Source: Aliidiomarina quisquiliarum
GTDB lineage: Bacteria > Pseudomonadota > Gammaproteobacteria > Enterobacterales > Alteromonadaceae
NCBI RefSeq assembly: GCF_023922585.1
Contig: NZ_JAMFTN010000020.1
Coordinates: forward strand, 1 to 64,000
DNA length: 64,000 bases
Direction of reading: 5' to 3'
In this document: positions 44,469 through 54,913 of the stretch, one piece after another
How the letters are laid out: each line of letters starts with the position of its first letter
Numbering within the stretch: the stretch's first letter is position 1
Position numbers and translations under genes: made by a program
Notes under the pieces: generated by a model
The model's input: only the letters and a program-made list of their open reading frames with translations
Database searches by the model: none
What the model was told of the DNA's origin: nothing

Positions 44469-45860
44469 ATGGTGGGTGGTACGGTTGTAACGCACACCGA
44501 TTACCATGGGGCCAGTACAAGCACAGAGCGGGTCACGCATCTCCATAAGGACGCTCAAGGCTCGACCATTGTGATAACGGGCAATGCGGTGAGCGGAAAT
44601 GTACTCAAACAACAGCTTGCTTACGACCCATGGGGTAAACAGTCGACGTTGTGGAGCCATAGCCAATTTGTGCTCGGTAAGTATTTAGGTGAGATGCGCG
44701 GCTATACCGGCCACACCATGGTGAACGACATGGATGTGATTCATATGGGTGGGCGTACCTACAACCCGGTGCTTGGACGCTTCATGCAGGCAGACCCGTT
44801 CATTCAAGCGGGCACCAATTTACAAAACTATAACCGCTACAGCTATGTACTCAATAACCCGCTGAGTTACACTGACCCGAGTGGGTATTTCTTTAAGAAG
44901 CTCAGCACTACGTTTGGCAGATTTACGCCACTAGTGGCGATAGCTATTATGGTTATTCCAGGTGCACAGCCCTTGGGAGTTACGATGCTACAAGGCTTTT
45001 TTGCGGGCGGTATTGCGACCGGAAATTTACGCGGCGCGATAGTCGGTGGATTGACGGCCGGCATGGGAAAAAGCCTTGGTGGATTAAAGGGAGTTGGCGG
45101 CTTCATGTCGAGGGGAATTGTTGGCGGCGCAGCGAGCTCGGTGCAAGGCGGGAAATTTAGCCACGGCTTTGTAAGCGCAGGCGCGAGCTCCATAGGGGGT
45201 AATGCAGGAAGCCCAACTGGAAACATATTGATGTCTGCCATTGTCGGAGGAACCGTATCCCACCTAGTGGGCGGTAAATTTGCGAATGGGGCAACCTCAG
45301 GGGCGTTTGCGCAGATACTGAGTGAAGGAGGAAATCAAAGTCAATATCGTCGTTCGAGTCGCTCGGTGCCACTAACCGCCGAGCAGAGAGAAGCTTTTGA
45401 GCCGCAATTTAGAATATTAAGAGACAAAGTTGCACGGTCAAGTCGCTTTGATACAAGCGAGGACGCTGCTAATTGGTTGCATGAGAATGTTCACTCGAAA
45501 CTAACCGTTGATGTGGAAGTAGGAGCTTATATCTACCAGACGGGAGAGCAATTTTTCATTGGTGCTTTGCAGACTGACTACATGACCAATAGTCTTAATC
45601 TTGTCATGGTGGGGAGAGCGCAACCCTACGCGTCATGGCATTCCCATGGCACACATAAGGGGCTTTACTGGCGCCCATCGTTGGATGATATCAGATTAGA
45701 TAGGCGGCAAAATATGACATACGGCTACACTTCCACGACTCATCATGGGGGTTCGCTGTGGCGGTTTGATGTGAATGAATTCAAGGCGTCTAACCTGCCG
45801 CTCAGCTATGACAATACTCAACTATACATGTGTAACTTACGTCGCGAGGGAAATTGTTAA
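44469..45860 (+). CDS. Rhs core C-terminal part fused to a JAMM-like tip (copy 2, intact)
   Basis: The 463-residue ORF is the largest plus-strand core copy. Core similarity extends upstream in frame to about 44410 (RLFGNYEHAQLENND) before a stop at 44373. Residues 1-140 are core end (YDPWGKQ, RTYNPVLGRF, DPSGY), 140-275 Gly-rich pretoxin to VGGKFANGATSG, and 280-463 the tip with ASWHSHGTHKG and WRPSLDD (HxH-x10-SxxD). It ends CNLRREGNC. The stop overlaps the immunity start (TAATG). 44220-44410 holds nothing I recognise. Confidence 0.83.
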   Translation: MVGGTVVTHTDYHGASTSTERVTHLHKDAQGSTIVITGNAVSGNVLKQQLAYDPWGKQSTLWSHSQFVLGKYLGEMRGYTGHTMVNDMDVIHMGGRTYNPVLGRFMQADPFIQAGTNLQNYNRYSYVLNNPLSYTDPSGYFFKKLSTTFGRFTPLVAIAIMVIPGAQPLGVTMLQGFFAGGIATGNLRGAIVGGLTAGMGKSLGGLKGVGGFMSRGIVGGAASSVQGGKFSHGFVSAGASSIGGNAGSPTGNILMSAIVGGTVSHLVGGKFANGATSGAFAQILSEGGNQSQYRRSSRSVPLTAEQREAFEPQFRILRDKVARSSRFDTSEDAANWLHENVHSKLTVDVEVGAYIYQTGEQFFIGALQTDYMTNSLNLVMVGRAQPYASWHSHGTHKGLYWRPSLDDIRLDRRQNMTYGYTSTTHHGGSLWRFDVNEFKASNLPLSYDNTQLYMCNLRREGNC

Positions 45861-46357
45861 TGGGCAAATATTTATTAGGTTTTTTGGCGTTGTGGCTCAT
45901 GGGGGTAACTTTCCCTGCGAAGTCTTTTGAATACACGTCTTTTCTTAGGCTCAATATAACTCCAGAAGCCTACTCTGGGCAGAAAGTGCGATTGGTTGGC
46001 TATTTGCGAATTGACCCAAGCGACTTGAACCAAACGGAGTCACCTTATGAGTTTTGTGGCGTGATAATGCACGATGAATCCACGATGCGTGCGATTCGGG
46101 TATATGAGATGGTGACTTTTTGTACGACCCTTGAGTACAGCCATGACCGTATGCAGTATCGTTATGTTGGCATTTGGGGAACATTTCTTGTGCGTGATGA
46201 GTGCCCGCCTGTTCTTAAAGTGTATATGAGAGATAGACCTTTAGGTTGTTTGGTTGACGTTGACTATATCTTTCATGCTGAAGTTGAGGGATTGGATGAG
46301 CCGATGCCGCCGCCACCTCCACCGCCCGAGGATAGCGAACCTTCAAAATCAGAATGA
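45860..46357 (+). CDS. Putative periplasmic immunity protein, family B (copy 2)
   Basis: The 165-residue product of the ATG at 45860 overlaps the tip stop. It has a signal peptide (cut after PAKS) and the same cysteine pattern as 39493-39984, with a longer run of prolines near the end. Differences are spread along the mature part (for example TFCTTLE against TFCMTLE). Confidence 0.75.
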   Translation: MGKYLLGFLALWLMGVTFPAKSFEYTSFLRLNITPEAYSGQKVRLVGYLRIDPSDLNQTESPYEFCGVIMHDESTMRAIRVYEMVTFCTTLEYSHDRMQYRYVGIWGTFLVRDECPPVLKVYMRDRPLGCLVDVDYIFHAEVEGLDEPMPPPPPPPEDSEPSKSE

Positions 46358-46399
46358 CGGTTTCGTTATATAAAGCAGTCATATCAGCGTTGCAGCTTT

Positions 46400-46790
46400 A
46401 ACTTGACACGCGAACTCGGTGATAACTGCGATTAAACTGACCTAAGTGGATATTTATTTGAGTAGCTCAATACCATGTTTGGTATATTTATTCCGCTACT
46501 GTCGATGGCCTTACCTGGGACGCAATCAGGAGCTACGATATCAAAAAGACCGGAAACTTACGCGGCGCGATAGTCGGTGGATTGACGGCAGGCATGGGAA
46601 AAAGCCTTGGTGGATTAAAGGGAGTTGGAGGCTTCATGTCGAGGGGGGATTGTTGGCGGCGCAGCGAGCTCGGTGCAAGGCGGGAAATTTAGCCACGGCT
46701 TTGTAAGCGCAGGCGCGAGCTCCATAGGGGGTAATGCAGGAAGCCCAACTTGAAACATATTGATGTCTACCATCGTTGGTGGAACTGTAT
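46400..46790 (+). pseudogene. Broken Rhs core relic in the right arm
   Basis: The plus-strand mirror of 39070-39460, with the same extra G in TCGAGGGGGG and the same TGA before NILMS. It separates the family-B cassette from the next tip. Confidence 0.8.
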
Positions 46791-47398
46791 CTAAGCTCGT
46801 CGGTGGTAAGTTTGCGAATGGGGCGGTGGGTTCTGCTCTATCGTCGTTGTTAGAGATAGCGCAGCTTGACAGTAGTAAAGAATTGGTTGTGGGCTCAGGT
46901 GAAGGGAGGGGTGCATCACCGTCGTTTGCAGATTTATCCATCGAAGCTAAGGGGTTTGGCTCCGCCAATGAAGCAGCCCACGCTTTCGGAGAAAAGTATG
47001 GACCACTTGGATTGGATGGACCTCGAGAGTATAACACGGGAATTATCCAACTTGGTGATGAAGAGTTTGGTTACGTGAAGCCACTTGCTGGGGAGCTAGG
47101 TTCCAAAACGGTGAGTGTAGGGGCTTACGATGCTGCTCTACAGGCACGCTATGGCGACGCTTACATTTCACTCGCGCATACACATTTCGATTCAAATTTA
47201 ATTTTTTCATCGTACGATGTGCAGGTGGCCCAGATATTGCCATTGTATTTACATAACCGCTCGGGTCAAACGTTGCTGCTTAATTCAGATATAATCAGAA
47301 GGACAATAAGGGGCTCTAGTTATAAGGGGCCCAACGCATTAAGACAATACCTCAATTCAAATCAAGGAATGCAAGGAGAGTGCGTGTATGGTTGCTAG
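46763..47398 (+). CDS. Displaced Rhs tip with canonical JAMM-like HxH-x7-SxxD
   Basis: The ORF starts in the end of the pretoxin region (SKLVGGKFANGAVGSA) and gives a tip of about 190 residues similar to DUF4329-type tips: FGSANEAAHAFGEKYG, EYNTGIIQL, then LAHTHFDSNLIFSSYD, an exact HxH-x7-SxxD spacing. It ends CVYGC. The core upstream is broken and there is no clear ribosome site, so the tip is probably silent in this arrangement. Confidence 0.78.
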   Translation: MSTIVGGTVSKLVGGKFANGAVGSALSSLLEIAQLDSSKELVVGSGEGRGASPSFADLSIEAKGFGSANEAAHAFGEKYGPLGLDGPREYNTGIIQLGDEEFGYVKPLAGELGSKTVSVGAYDAALQARYGDAYISLAHTHFDSNLIFSSYDVQVAQILPLYLHNRSGQTLLLNSDIIRRTIRGSSYKGPNALRQYLNSNQGMQGECVYGC

Positions 47399-47945
47399 TA
47401 GATGCATTCGTTTAATAATCGTAAGCGTTATAGCTATGTCTTTCATGATAAATGCCAGCGCTGCTTCCTACGAATTACAAGAACAGCGTTTGAAATTTGT
47501 TTCTTTGGATATGTGCGTGGAACGAGTGCGCGGCCAGGTGCGATTGGAACGTGATGATCTTGATACGTTTGATTCCATCGGCGAATTGGCACGGTGGACA
47601 CTTATACACTTACCTGAAAAGATCACGGATGGGTTTCGTAGGGCCGGCATGACCGTGGGGCAGGAGTTTTCTATTGTTGATTTCGATAAAGAGGCGGACG
47701 TCCACTTCATATATTCGGCGATTGTGTCAGAGCTGCCATTGTATGTCGAGTGTGAGGAATTCGGAGAAAGCCTTGTTGCTGAGGTGCTTAGGCAGGAGCT
47801 CTATTTAAGTTTGGACTTAGGAAGAGGGGCTATTGCACATCAATTTGAAAACGCTCTGTCTATGAAAGATAGTTATGAGGTCGAGAGAGCATTCATGGCT
47901 ATCTTGGCGTTAGAAACAGCAAGCGTCCCCTGGAAAGGTAAATAA
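47388..47945 (+). CDS. Putative periplasmic immunity protein, family E
   Basis: The 185-residue product starts 11 bp inside the tip gene. It has a signal peptide (cut after INASA, about 26) and a mixed mature part with three cysteines (LDMCVERV, YVECEEF). It is unlike families A-D. Immunity is inferred from position and export. Confidence 0.72.
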   Translation: MVASRCIRLIIVSVIAMSFMINASAASYELQEQRLKFVSLDMCVERVRGQVRLERDDLDTFDSIGELARWTLIHLPEKITDGFRRAGMTVGQEFSIVDFDKEADVHFIYSAIVSELPLYVECEEFGESLVAEVLRQELYLSLDLGRGAIAHQFENALSMKDSYEVERAFMAILALETASVPWKGK

Positions 47946-47993
47946 CACTGAAGAGCTGTTGTGCTCCAATGATGAATTGATGTATCCAAGTTT

Positions 47994-48043
47994 GTCGGTG
48001 GTAAGTCTGCGAATGGGGCAGCATCAGGGGCGTTTGCCCATGA
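47994..48043 (+). pseudogene. Short Rhs core relic (right edge)
   Basis: GTCGGTGGTAAG and GCGAATGGGGCAGCATC followed by GGGGCGTTTGCC reproduce VGGK-ANGA-SGAFA, the core boundary, mirrored by the relic at the left edge. Confidence 0.75.
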
Positions 48044-48235
48044 TTTTTGATGACTCTAATACCCCTAAAGAAGGGGATTTAATTTTGAGTATGATACTTT
48101 ATTACTCAAGTTTCGGCGGATTCAGCCCGAATATTGCCGTTCAGTATGATACTTTATTTTTTCAGCGGGAAATCTCAGCTACTAAAAATCAACGAGTTAC
48201 GGAAGGCTTAGTATGAAACTTTATTACTACGCCAC
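48044..48235 (+). repeat. Leader repeat, right boundary of the Rhs array
   Basis: The reverse complement of 33289-33482. It ends with a good ribosome site (GGAAGG) and ATGAAACTTTATTACTACGCC, the first codons of the small membrane gene, cut off after 48235. From 48236 to 48288 there is only a short inverted repeat TGGACAC/GTGTCCA. Confidence 0.85.
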
Positions 48236-48288
48236 ATGGACACTTTGCTAAGCACTATTTTGTGTCCACTTTTAGTGGTACGGATCAA

Positions 48289-50118
48289 TTATTCTACCGT
48301 AACCGATTTAGCCAAGTTACGCGGTTGGTCTACGTCGGTGCCTTTGATGATGGCCACATAGTAGCTGAGCAACTGTAAGGGTAGCGTATAGAGGATAGGG
48401 GCGATAATTTCGTCTACATGGACAAGGTTAATCACTCGCATGGTGTCGTCGCTTTTAAACTGCGCTTTTTTGTCGGCGAAAACATACATAATTCCGCCAC
48501 GGGCACGCACTTCTTCCACGTTTGATTTTAGTTTTTCAAGCAATTCATTGTTAGGTGCCACAACAATAACCGGCATCTGGGCGTCTATCAGCGCCAATGG
48601 GCCGTGTTTGAGTTCACCTGCTGCATAAGCTTCCGCGTGAATATAACTGACTTCTTTGAGCTTCAACGCGCCTTCCATTGCAATTGGGTATTGATCGCCA
48701 CGGCCAAGGAATAAGCTGTTTTCTTTATCGGCAAACTCTTCCGCTAGGGCTTCAATTTCGGCGGTAATGTTGAGTGCTTCTTCTAGTTTATTCGGTAGCG
48801 AGGCAAGGGCATGGCTAATGCGCGCTTCAATGCTGGCGTCGACGCCATTGGCACGGCCTAGTGCGGCAACTAGCATGAGCAAGCCAGCTAATTGGGTGGT
48901 GAAGGCTTTGGTTGAAGCCACGCCTATTTCTGCGCCGGCCTTGGTTAAGAAGGCTAGATCCGATTCACGCACCATAGACGAGCTGGCCACGTTACATACG
49001 GTTAAACTAGCGTGGTAACCCAAGGTTTTAGCTAAGCGCAGGGCGGCCAAGGTGTCGGCGGTTTCACCCGACTGTGAAATAGTAACGAATAAGCTATTTG
49101 GGAATACGTACGAGCTGCGGTAACGAAATTCCGATGCTATTTCTACGTTACACGACACCCCTGCATATTGCTCTAACCAGTAACGCGCCACCATACCCGC
49201 ATGGTAGCTGGTACCGCAGGCTATGATTTGCACGTGCTTAATATTTTTAAAAATATCTTCAGCTTGCGGCCCAAATGCGTCTATGGCGATACGATCACCG
49301 TCTATGCGGCCTTCTAAGGTATTGCGCATAGCAATGGGCTGCTCATGAATTTCTTTGAGCATAAAGTGGCGATATTCACCTTTGCCACCCGCGTCGTACT
49401 GTAAGTCGGAGGTGTGTACTTGGCGCTCAACCATTTTATCGTTACTGTCGAATACCTTTATTTGGGTACGTGTAACCGAAGCCACGTCGCCTTCTTCTAG
49501 GTACATAAATTCACGGGTAACAGGAAGCAGGGCGAGCTGATCAGACGCGACAAAATTTTCGCCAATACCTAGCCCAATAACCAACGGGCTACCAGAACGA
49601 GCAATCACTAAATGGCCAGGTTCACGCTGGTCCATAATAACCGTGCCATACGCACCTTCTAGCTGTTTCACCGTAGCTTTAACAGCATCGAGCAGGGAAT
49701 GGCCTTTCTCAAGTTCATGGTGAACCAAGTGGCAAATTACTTCGGTGTCGGTTTCAGACTGGAAGCTATATCCGAGGCCCTGTAAACGCACTCTTAACGC
49801 TTCATGGTTTTCAATAATACCGTTATGTACTACGGCCACGGTGTCGGACGACACATGAGGGTGAGCATTTTCTTTGGTTACTTTACCATGGGTTGCCCAA
49901 CGGGTATGGGCAATGCCCACATGGCCATTTATACCTGTTTCTTCTTGGGCGGCGGCGAGAGCTTGTACTTTACCCACCCGGCGTAATTCTTGTAGGCCTT
50001 GGTCATTCAATACGGCAATACCTGCCGAGTCGTAACCCCGGTACTCTAAGCGTCGTAAGCCTTCTAATAAAATTTCTGCAACACGACGTTCAGCCGTTGC
50101 TCCTACAATTCCGCACAT
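48289..50118 (-). CDS. glmS: Glucosamine-6-phosphate synthase GlmS
   Basis: The 609-residue protein has an N-terminal glutaminase domain beginning CGIVGA (nucleophile Cys1 after Met removal; HTRWATHG near 86) and two SIS sugar-isomerase domains (about 285-420 and 455-600; [25 protein letters not shown]-like [11 protein letters not shown]). It makes glucosamine-6-phosphate from fructose-6-phosphate and glutamine for cell-wall and LPS synthesis. It lies 28 bp after glmU. Confidence 0.96.
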   Translation of the reverse strand: MCGIVGATAERRVAEILLEGLRRLEYRGYDSAGIAVLNDQGLQELRRVGKVQALAAAQEETGINGHVGIAHTRWATHGKVTKENAHPHVSSDTVAVVHNGIIENHEALRVRLQGLGYSFQSETDTEVICHLVHHELEKGHSLLDAVKATVKQLEGAYGTVIMDQREPGHLVIARSGSPLVIGLGIGENFVASDQLALLPVTREFMYLEEGDVASVTRTQIKVFDSNDKMVERQVHTSDLQYDAGGKGEYRHFMLKEIHEQPIAMRNTLEGRIDGDRIAIDAFGPQAEDIFKNIKHVQIIACGTSYHAGMVARYWLEQYAGVSCNVEIASEFRYRSSYVFPNSLFVTISQSGETADTLAALRLAKTLGYHASLTVCNVASSSMVRESDLAFLTKAGAEIGVASTKAFTTQLAGLLMLVAALGRANGVDASIEARISHALASLPNKLEEALNITAEIEALAEEFADKENSLFLGRGDQYPIAMEGALKLKEVSYIHAEAYAAGELKHGPLALIDAQMPVIVVAPNNELLEKLKSNVEEVRARGGIMYVFADKKAQFKSDDTMRVINLVHVDEIIAPILYTLPLQLLSYYVAIIKGTDVDQPRNLAKSVTVE

Positions 50119-50146
50119 AGCTTTGTGTTCCCCGTTGTTGTTTTAT

Positions 50147-51517
50147 TTATTTTTTAACTGGCCGTTTCCAACCCTCGATATTTCGTTGTTTAGCACGACC
50201 CACCGCTAAGGTGTCGTCGGGAACACTTGCAGTAACAACCGAGCCGGCACCAGTGGTGGCACGGTTACCTATGGTTACTGGGGCAACTAACGAGCTATTA
50301 GAGCCAATAAAGGCACCTTCGCCAATAATGGTTTGATGCTTGTTTACACCGTCGTAATTACAAGTAATAGTACCTGCACCAATGTTAGCTCCAGCACCTA
50401 CTACAGCGTCGCCTATGTAGCTTAAATGCCCTGCCTTAGCGCCTTCGCCTAAAATAGAGCCTTTCACTTCAACAAAATTACCTACCGCGGCACCTTTGTT
50501 CAATTCAGTGCCTGGCCGTAAACGAGCAAAGGGACCCACTTGGGCTTGTTCACCTACCACGGCATTTTCTAATATGCTATTGGCTTTAATGCGTGCGCCA
50601 TTACCAATGGTACTGTTACGAATAACACAGTTTGGCTCTATTACCACGCCTTCGCCTAAACTTACCTTGCCTTCAAAAACAACGTTAACGTCTATTACTA
50701 CGTCGTTGCCAATGTCAACCTGGCCACGTACATCTATGCGAGCTGGGTCCATAAGGGTAGCGCCATTTAACATCAGTTCTTCAGCCTGGCGCAGTTGAAA
50801 AGCGCGCTCTAAGGCAGCTAACTGTACACGGTTATTAGCACCTTCTACTTCAGCAATAGTGGCGGGTTGGGCGGTTTTAATGTCAACGCCTTCTGCAGCG
50901 GCCATTGCAACCACGTCGGTTAAGTAATACTCGCCTTGGGCGTTATTGTTATCGAGTGCTTGTAACCAACGCTTTATTGCTTTGCCGTTAGCAACCATAA
51001 TACCCGTGTTCACTTCACAAATTTTATGCTGCTCGGCGCTGGCGTCTTTATGCTCAACAATACCCGTTACTCGGTTTTCTACATTACGTTGAATGCGGCC
51101 GTAACCGGTTGGGTCGGGTAAAGTTACGGTCAGTAGCGCAAGGGCTGAATCGCCTTTCGCCTGCAATAGTGCTTCCAACGTTTCTTGTCGCGTTAATGGC
51201 ACATCGCCATATAAAATAAGCACTTGGTCGTTGTCATCAATATGAGGAATAGACTGTTGCACCGCATGGCCAGTACCTAGCTGCTCCGCTTGCTCAACCC
51301 ATTGCACTGCATAATTAGCCAGTCTTTCTTGTAAAAGGTCGCCACCATGGCCGTATATTAGTTGTGTTTTAGCTGCGCCTAAACGTTGCGCCGTTTCAAT
51401 AACATGGGCAACCATAGGTTTGTGTGCCACAGGGTGCAGCACCTTTGGTAAATTAGAGCGCATGCGCGTACCTTTACCAGCGGCTAAAATTACAACATTT
51501 AAGTTAAATTGCGTCAT
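50147..51517 (-). CDS. glmU: Bifunctional GlmU uridylyltransferase/acetyltransferase
   Basis: The 456-residue protein has an N-terminal pyrophosphorylase domain ([19 protein letters not shown] near 12, GDVPL near 105) and a C-terminal left-handed beta-helix of hexapeptide repeats (about 250-430, ending with [12 protein letters not shown]). It converts glucosamine-1-phosphate to UDP-GlcNAc in two steps. It is the first gene of glmU-glmS. Confidence 0.96.
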   Translation of the reverse strand: MTQFNLNVVILAAGKGTRMRSNLPKVLHPVAHKPMVAHVIETAQRLGAAKTQLIYGHGGDLLQERLANYAVQWVEQAEQLGTGHAVQQSIPHIDDNDQVLILYGDVPLTRQETLEALLQAKGDSALALLTVTLPDPTGYGRIQRNVENRVTGIVEHKDASAEQHKICEVNTGIMVANGKAIKRWLQALDNNNAQGEYYLTDVVAMAAAEGVDIKTAQPATIAEVEGANNRVQLAALERAFQLRQAEELMLNGATLMDPARIDVRGQVDIGNDVVIDVNVVFEGKVSLGEGVVIEPNCVIRNSTIGNGARIKANSILENAVVGEQAQVGPFARLRPGTELNKGAAVGNFVEVKGSILGEGAKAGHLSYIGDAVVGAGANIGAGTITCNYDGVNKHQTIIGEGAFIGSNSSLVAPVTIGNRATTGAGSVVTASVPDDTLAVGRAKQRNIEGWKRPVKK

Positions 51518-51580
51518 GCAAATTCCTTGAACAAAACAGGTAGGGTATATACTCAGTATTTTAACAGTGTTTGCCCCACC

Positions 51581-52042
51581 TTGAAACGCTTTAGTTTTGG
51601 TATAACGTCTTATGCCACGGTGGTAGATTACGGTTTTGCTGATGATACTGCGGATGGCCTAGGGATAACCTTTAAAGCAGCGCTTGTTCCTTTGCGTAAC
51701 TCTCACCTAGGTGTTATTGCAAATTTTGCTAGCTTAGAGCATACAGACATGTCATCCATAACTGTAGAAAGTTTCGATACCAGCATAATCTGGGGAAATA
51801 AACTAACTAAAACAGGTTTTGGTGGCTATTTTGGAGCAGGTGTTTTTAATGAGAAGTGGTCTGGTGGCGGGGGATCACATACTTTTTCAGGAGGCCAGTT
51901 CACAATGGGAATCGGTTATAATTTTGAACGTTTTGGCATAGAACTTTTTCTTAACCTGCGCCCAACTGACGCCTACGAAATTGGCGGGAATACACCCGAC
52001 ACAGCAGGTTCCGCTGGGCTTAGCTTTAGTCTTAGATTCTAA
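51581..52042 (+). CDS. Outer-membrane beta-barrel-like protein, start uncertain
   Basis: About 153 residues of alternating beta strands ([35 protein letters not shown]) ending in SLRF with a terminal Phe, as in outer-membrane barrels. No signal peptide can be found from TTG 51581 or further upstream, so the gene may have lost its 5' end or use a start I cannot see. It faces away from glmU and ends at the bidirectional terminator. Confidence 0.55.
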   Translation: MKRFSFGITSYATVVDYGFADDTADGLGITFKAALVPLRNSHLGVIANFASLEHTDMSSITVESFDTSIIWGNKLTKTGFGGYFGAGVFNEKWSGGGGSHTFSGGQFTMGIGYNFERFGIELFLNLRPTDAYEIGGNTPDTAGSAGLSFSLRF

Positions 52043-52055
52043 AATAATTCTCAAC

Positions 52056-52085
52056 AAAAAAGCCCAGCAATTAGCTGGGCTTTTT
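52056..52085. terminator. Bidirectional terminator between the barrel ORF and atpC
   Basis: The stem AGCCCAGC/GCTGGGCT (52061-52068 with 52074-52081) has a 5-nt loop flanked by A and T runs on either side. It terminates the atp operon on the minus strand and the barrel ORF on the plus strand. Confidence 0.87.
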
Positions 52086-52115
52086 CACATTAAGATATTC
52101 GCCTTTGCGAACCTG

Positions 52116-52544
52116 TTATTTGCCTTTACGGCCTCTCAATTGCTGTAATACCCGCAATTGAGCCACCGCACGGGCTAGCTCGGCTGCAGCTTCAGCGTAC
52201 GACATATCCGGAGCGGAATGCGTTAACGCTTCACGTGCCTCTTGCATCGCTTTCTCAGCTGCTTGTTGGTCTAAGTCACCGCCGCGAACAGCAGTGTCGG
52301 CCAACACCGTTACTACTTTAGCCTGAACTTCCATAACGCCACCGGCGACATAGAATAGCTCTTCTTCACCAGCTGCCGTAACAACGCGAACCATGCCAGG
52401 TTTCAAGGCGGTCAGCAAAGAAATGTGACCGGGCAAAATACCCATTTCACCTTCGCTACCTGTTACCTGGACGGACTGCACATCGCCAGAAAATAACTGG
52501 TCTTCTGCGCTAACCACTTCCAGACGTAATGTAGATACCGCCAT
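52116..52544 (-). CDS. atpC: ATP synthase epsilon subunit
   Basis: The 142-residue F1 subunit has an N-terminal beta-sandwich ([19 protein letters not shown] near 31) and a C-terminal helical hairpin ([18 protein letters not shown]). It couples rotation and inhibits ATP hydrolysis. It is the last gene of the operon, followed by the terminator. Confidence 0.95.
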   Translation of the reverse strand: MAVSTLRLEVVSAEDQLFSGDVQSVQVTGSEGEMGILPGHISLLTALKPGMVRVVTAAGEEELFYVAGGVMEVQAKVVTVLADTAVRGGDLDQQAAEKAMQEAREALTHSAPDMSYAEAAAELARAVAQLRVLQQLRGRKGK

Positions 52545-52562
52545 TACAAACCTCCCGTTCGA

Positions 52563-53951
<1,389 letters not shown>

Positions 53952-53996
53952 TTATCCTCTAAATTGCAAAATCTTTCTGACCTTTGCCTTGGCGCG

Positions 53997-54857
53997 TTAT
54001 ACCGCACCTGCACCCGATACGATTTCCGAAATTTCTTGGGTAATCGCAGCCTGACGCGCTTTGTTGTACACCAACTGCAGTTCGTCAATAAGCTCGCCGG
54101 CGTTATCTGTCGCGGCTTTCATCGCGACCATTCGGGCGGCTTGTTCACTGGCCAAGTTCTCAACCACACCTTGATAAACCTGACTTTGAATAAACCGACG
54201 CAACAAAACGTCTAGAATAGACTTTGCATCTGGCTCATACAGATAGTCCCACGGGTGTTTCCGTTGGGCTGTTTCTGATTTGGGCAAAGGCAATAGCTGG
54301 TTCATCGTTGGCTCTTGCGTCATGGTGTTCACAAATTTGTTATACACCAGGTAAACGCGGTCAACTTTACCTTCTTCGAAGGCTTTCAACATGACAGACA
54401 CAGTGCCAATCAAATCGTTTAGTTTAGGTGCATCACCTAAACCTGACGTTTGTGAAAGAACAGTTCCTTTGAACCGCCTAAAAAAGCCAGACGCTTTACT
54501 ACCCACGGCAGCGAAACGGACTTCAACGCCTTTTTCTTCCCACTCTTGAACATCGCGAAGTACCATACGAAATTCGTTAGAGTTCAAACCGCCACATAAG
54601 CCACGGTCTGTGGAAACGACGATGTAACCGACGCTTTTAACCTCGCGCTCTTCCAGCCAAGCATGGCGGTATTCGAGGTTACCTTGAGCAATATGGCCGA
54701 TCACGTCACGAATAGAATCGGCATACGGACGGCTACGAGCCATCTGTTCCTGCGCACGTCGCATTTTCGACGCGGCAACCATTTCCATTGCGCTGGTGAT
54801 CTTTTGAGTATTATTAATACTCCCGATCTGAGTTTTTATCTCTTTACCAACGGCCAT
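53997..54857 (-). CDS. atpG: ATP synthase gamma subunit
   Basis: The 286-residue central-stalk subunit. The N-terminal helix [20 protein letters not shown] and C-terminal helix [19 protein letters not shown] form the coiled coil that turns inside F1. The DRGLCGGLN motif is near 84. Confidence 0.96.
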   Translation of the reverse strand: MAVGKEIKTQIGSINNTQKITSAMEMVAASKMRRAQEQMARSRPYADSIRDVIGHIAQGNLEYRHAWLEEREVKSVGYIVVSTDRGLCGGLNSNEFRMVLRDVQEWEEKGVEVRFAAVGSKASGFFRRFKGTVLSQTSGLGDAPKLNDLIGTVSVMLKAFEEGKVDRVYLVYNKFVNTMTQEPTMNQLLPLPKSETAQRKHPWDYLYEPDAKSILDVLLRRFIQSQVYQGVVENLASEQAARMVAMKAATDNAGELIDELQLVYNKARQAAITQEISEIVSGAGAV

Positions 54858-54913
54858 AAAATATCTCCCGTATTACAACAATTGAGGGCCACAATAAATT
54901 GTGGCCCGTTCAA

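Larger units (their letters stand above)
45311..46827 (+). repeat. Right copy of the inverted 1.5-kb cassette
   Basis: The counterpart of 39023-40534 in the opposite direction. It runs from the first bases of the tip, through immunity gene B and the broken core relic, to VGGKFANGAV. Here it leads into a different next tip than on the left. Confidence 0.85.

Noticed and set aside
34743-45241. Long Pro-rich ORFs antisense to the Rhs core (34743-35267, 41671-42045, 44867-45241)
   Set aside because: They are complementary-strand shadows of the Gly-rich pretoxin region, which reads as Pro-rich on the other strand.
39144-46706. Two identical 86-residue ORFs on opposite strands (39144-39404 and 46446-46706)
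   Set aside because: They read the broken Rhs relic in a wrong frame. Their identity shows the duplication, not a gene.
33289-48235. CRISPR array as the source of the repeats in this region
   Set aside because: The repeats are long, few and partly coding, with no regular short-repeat/spacer pattern.
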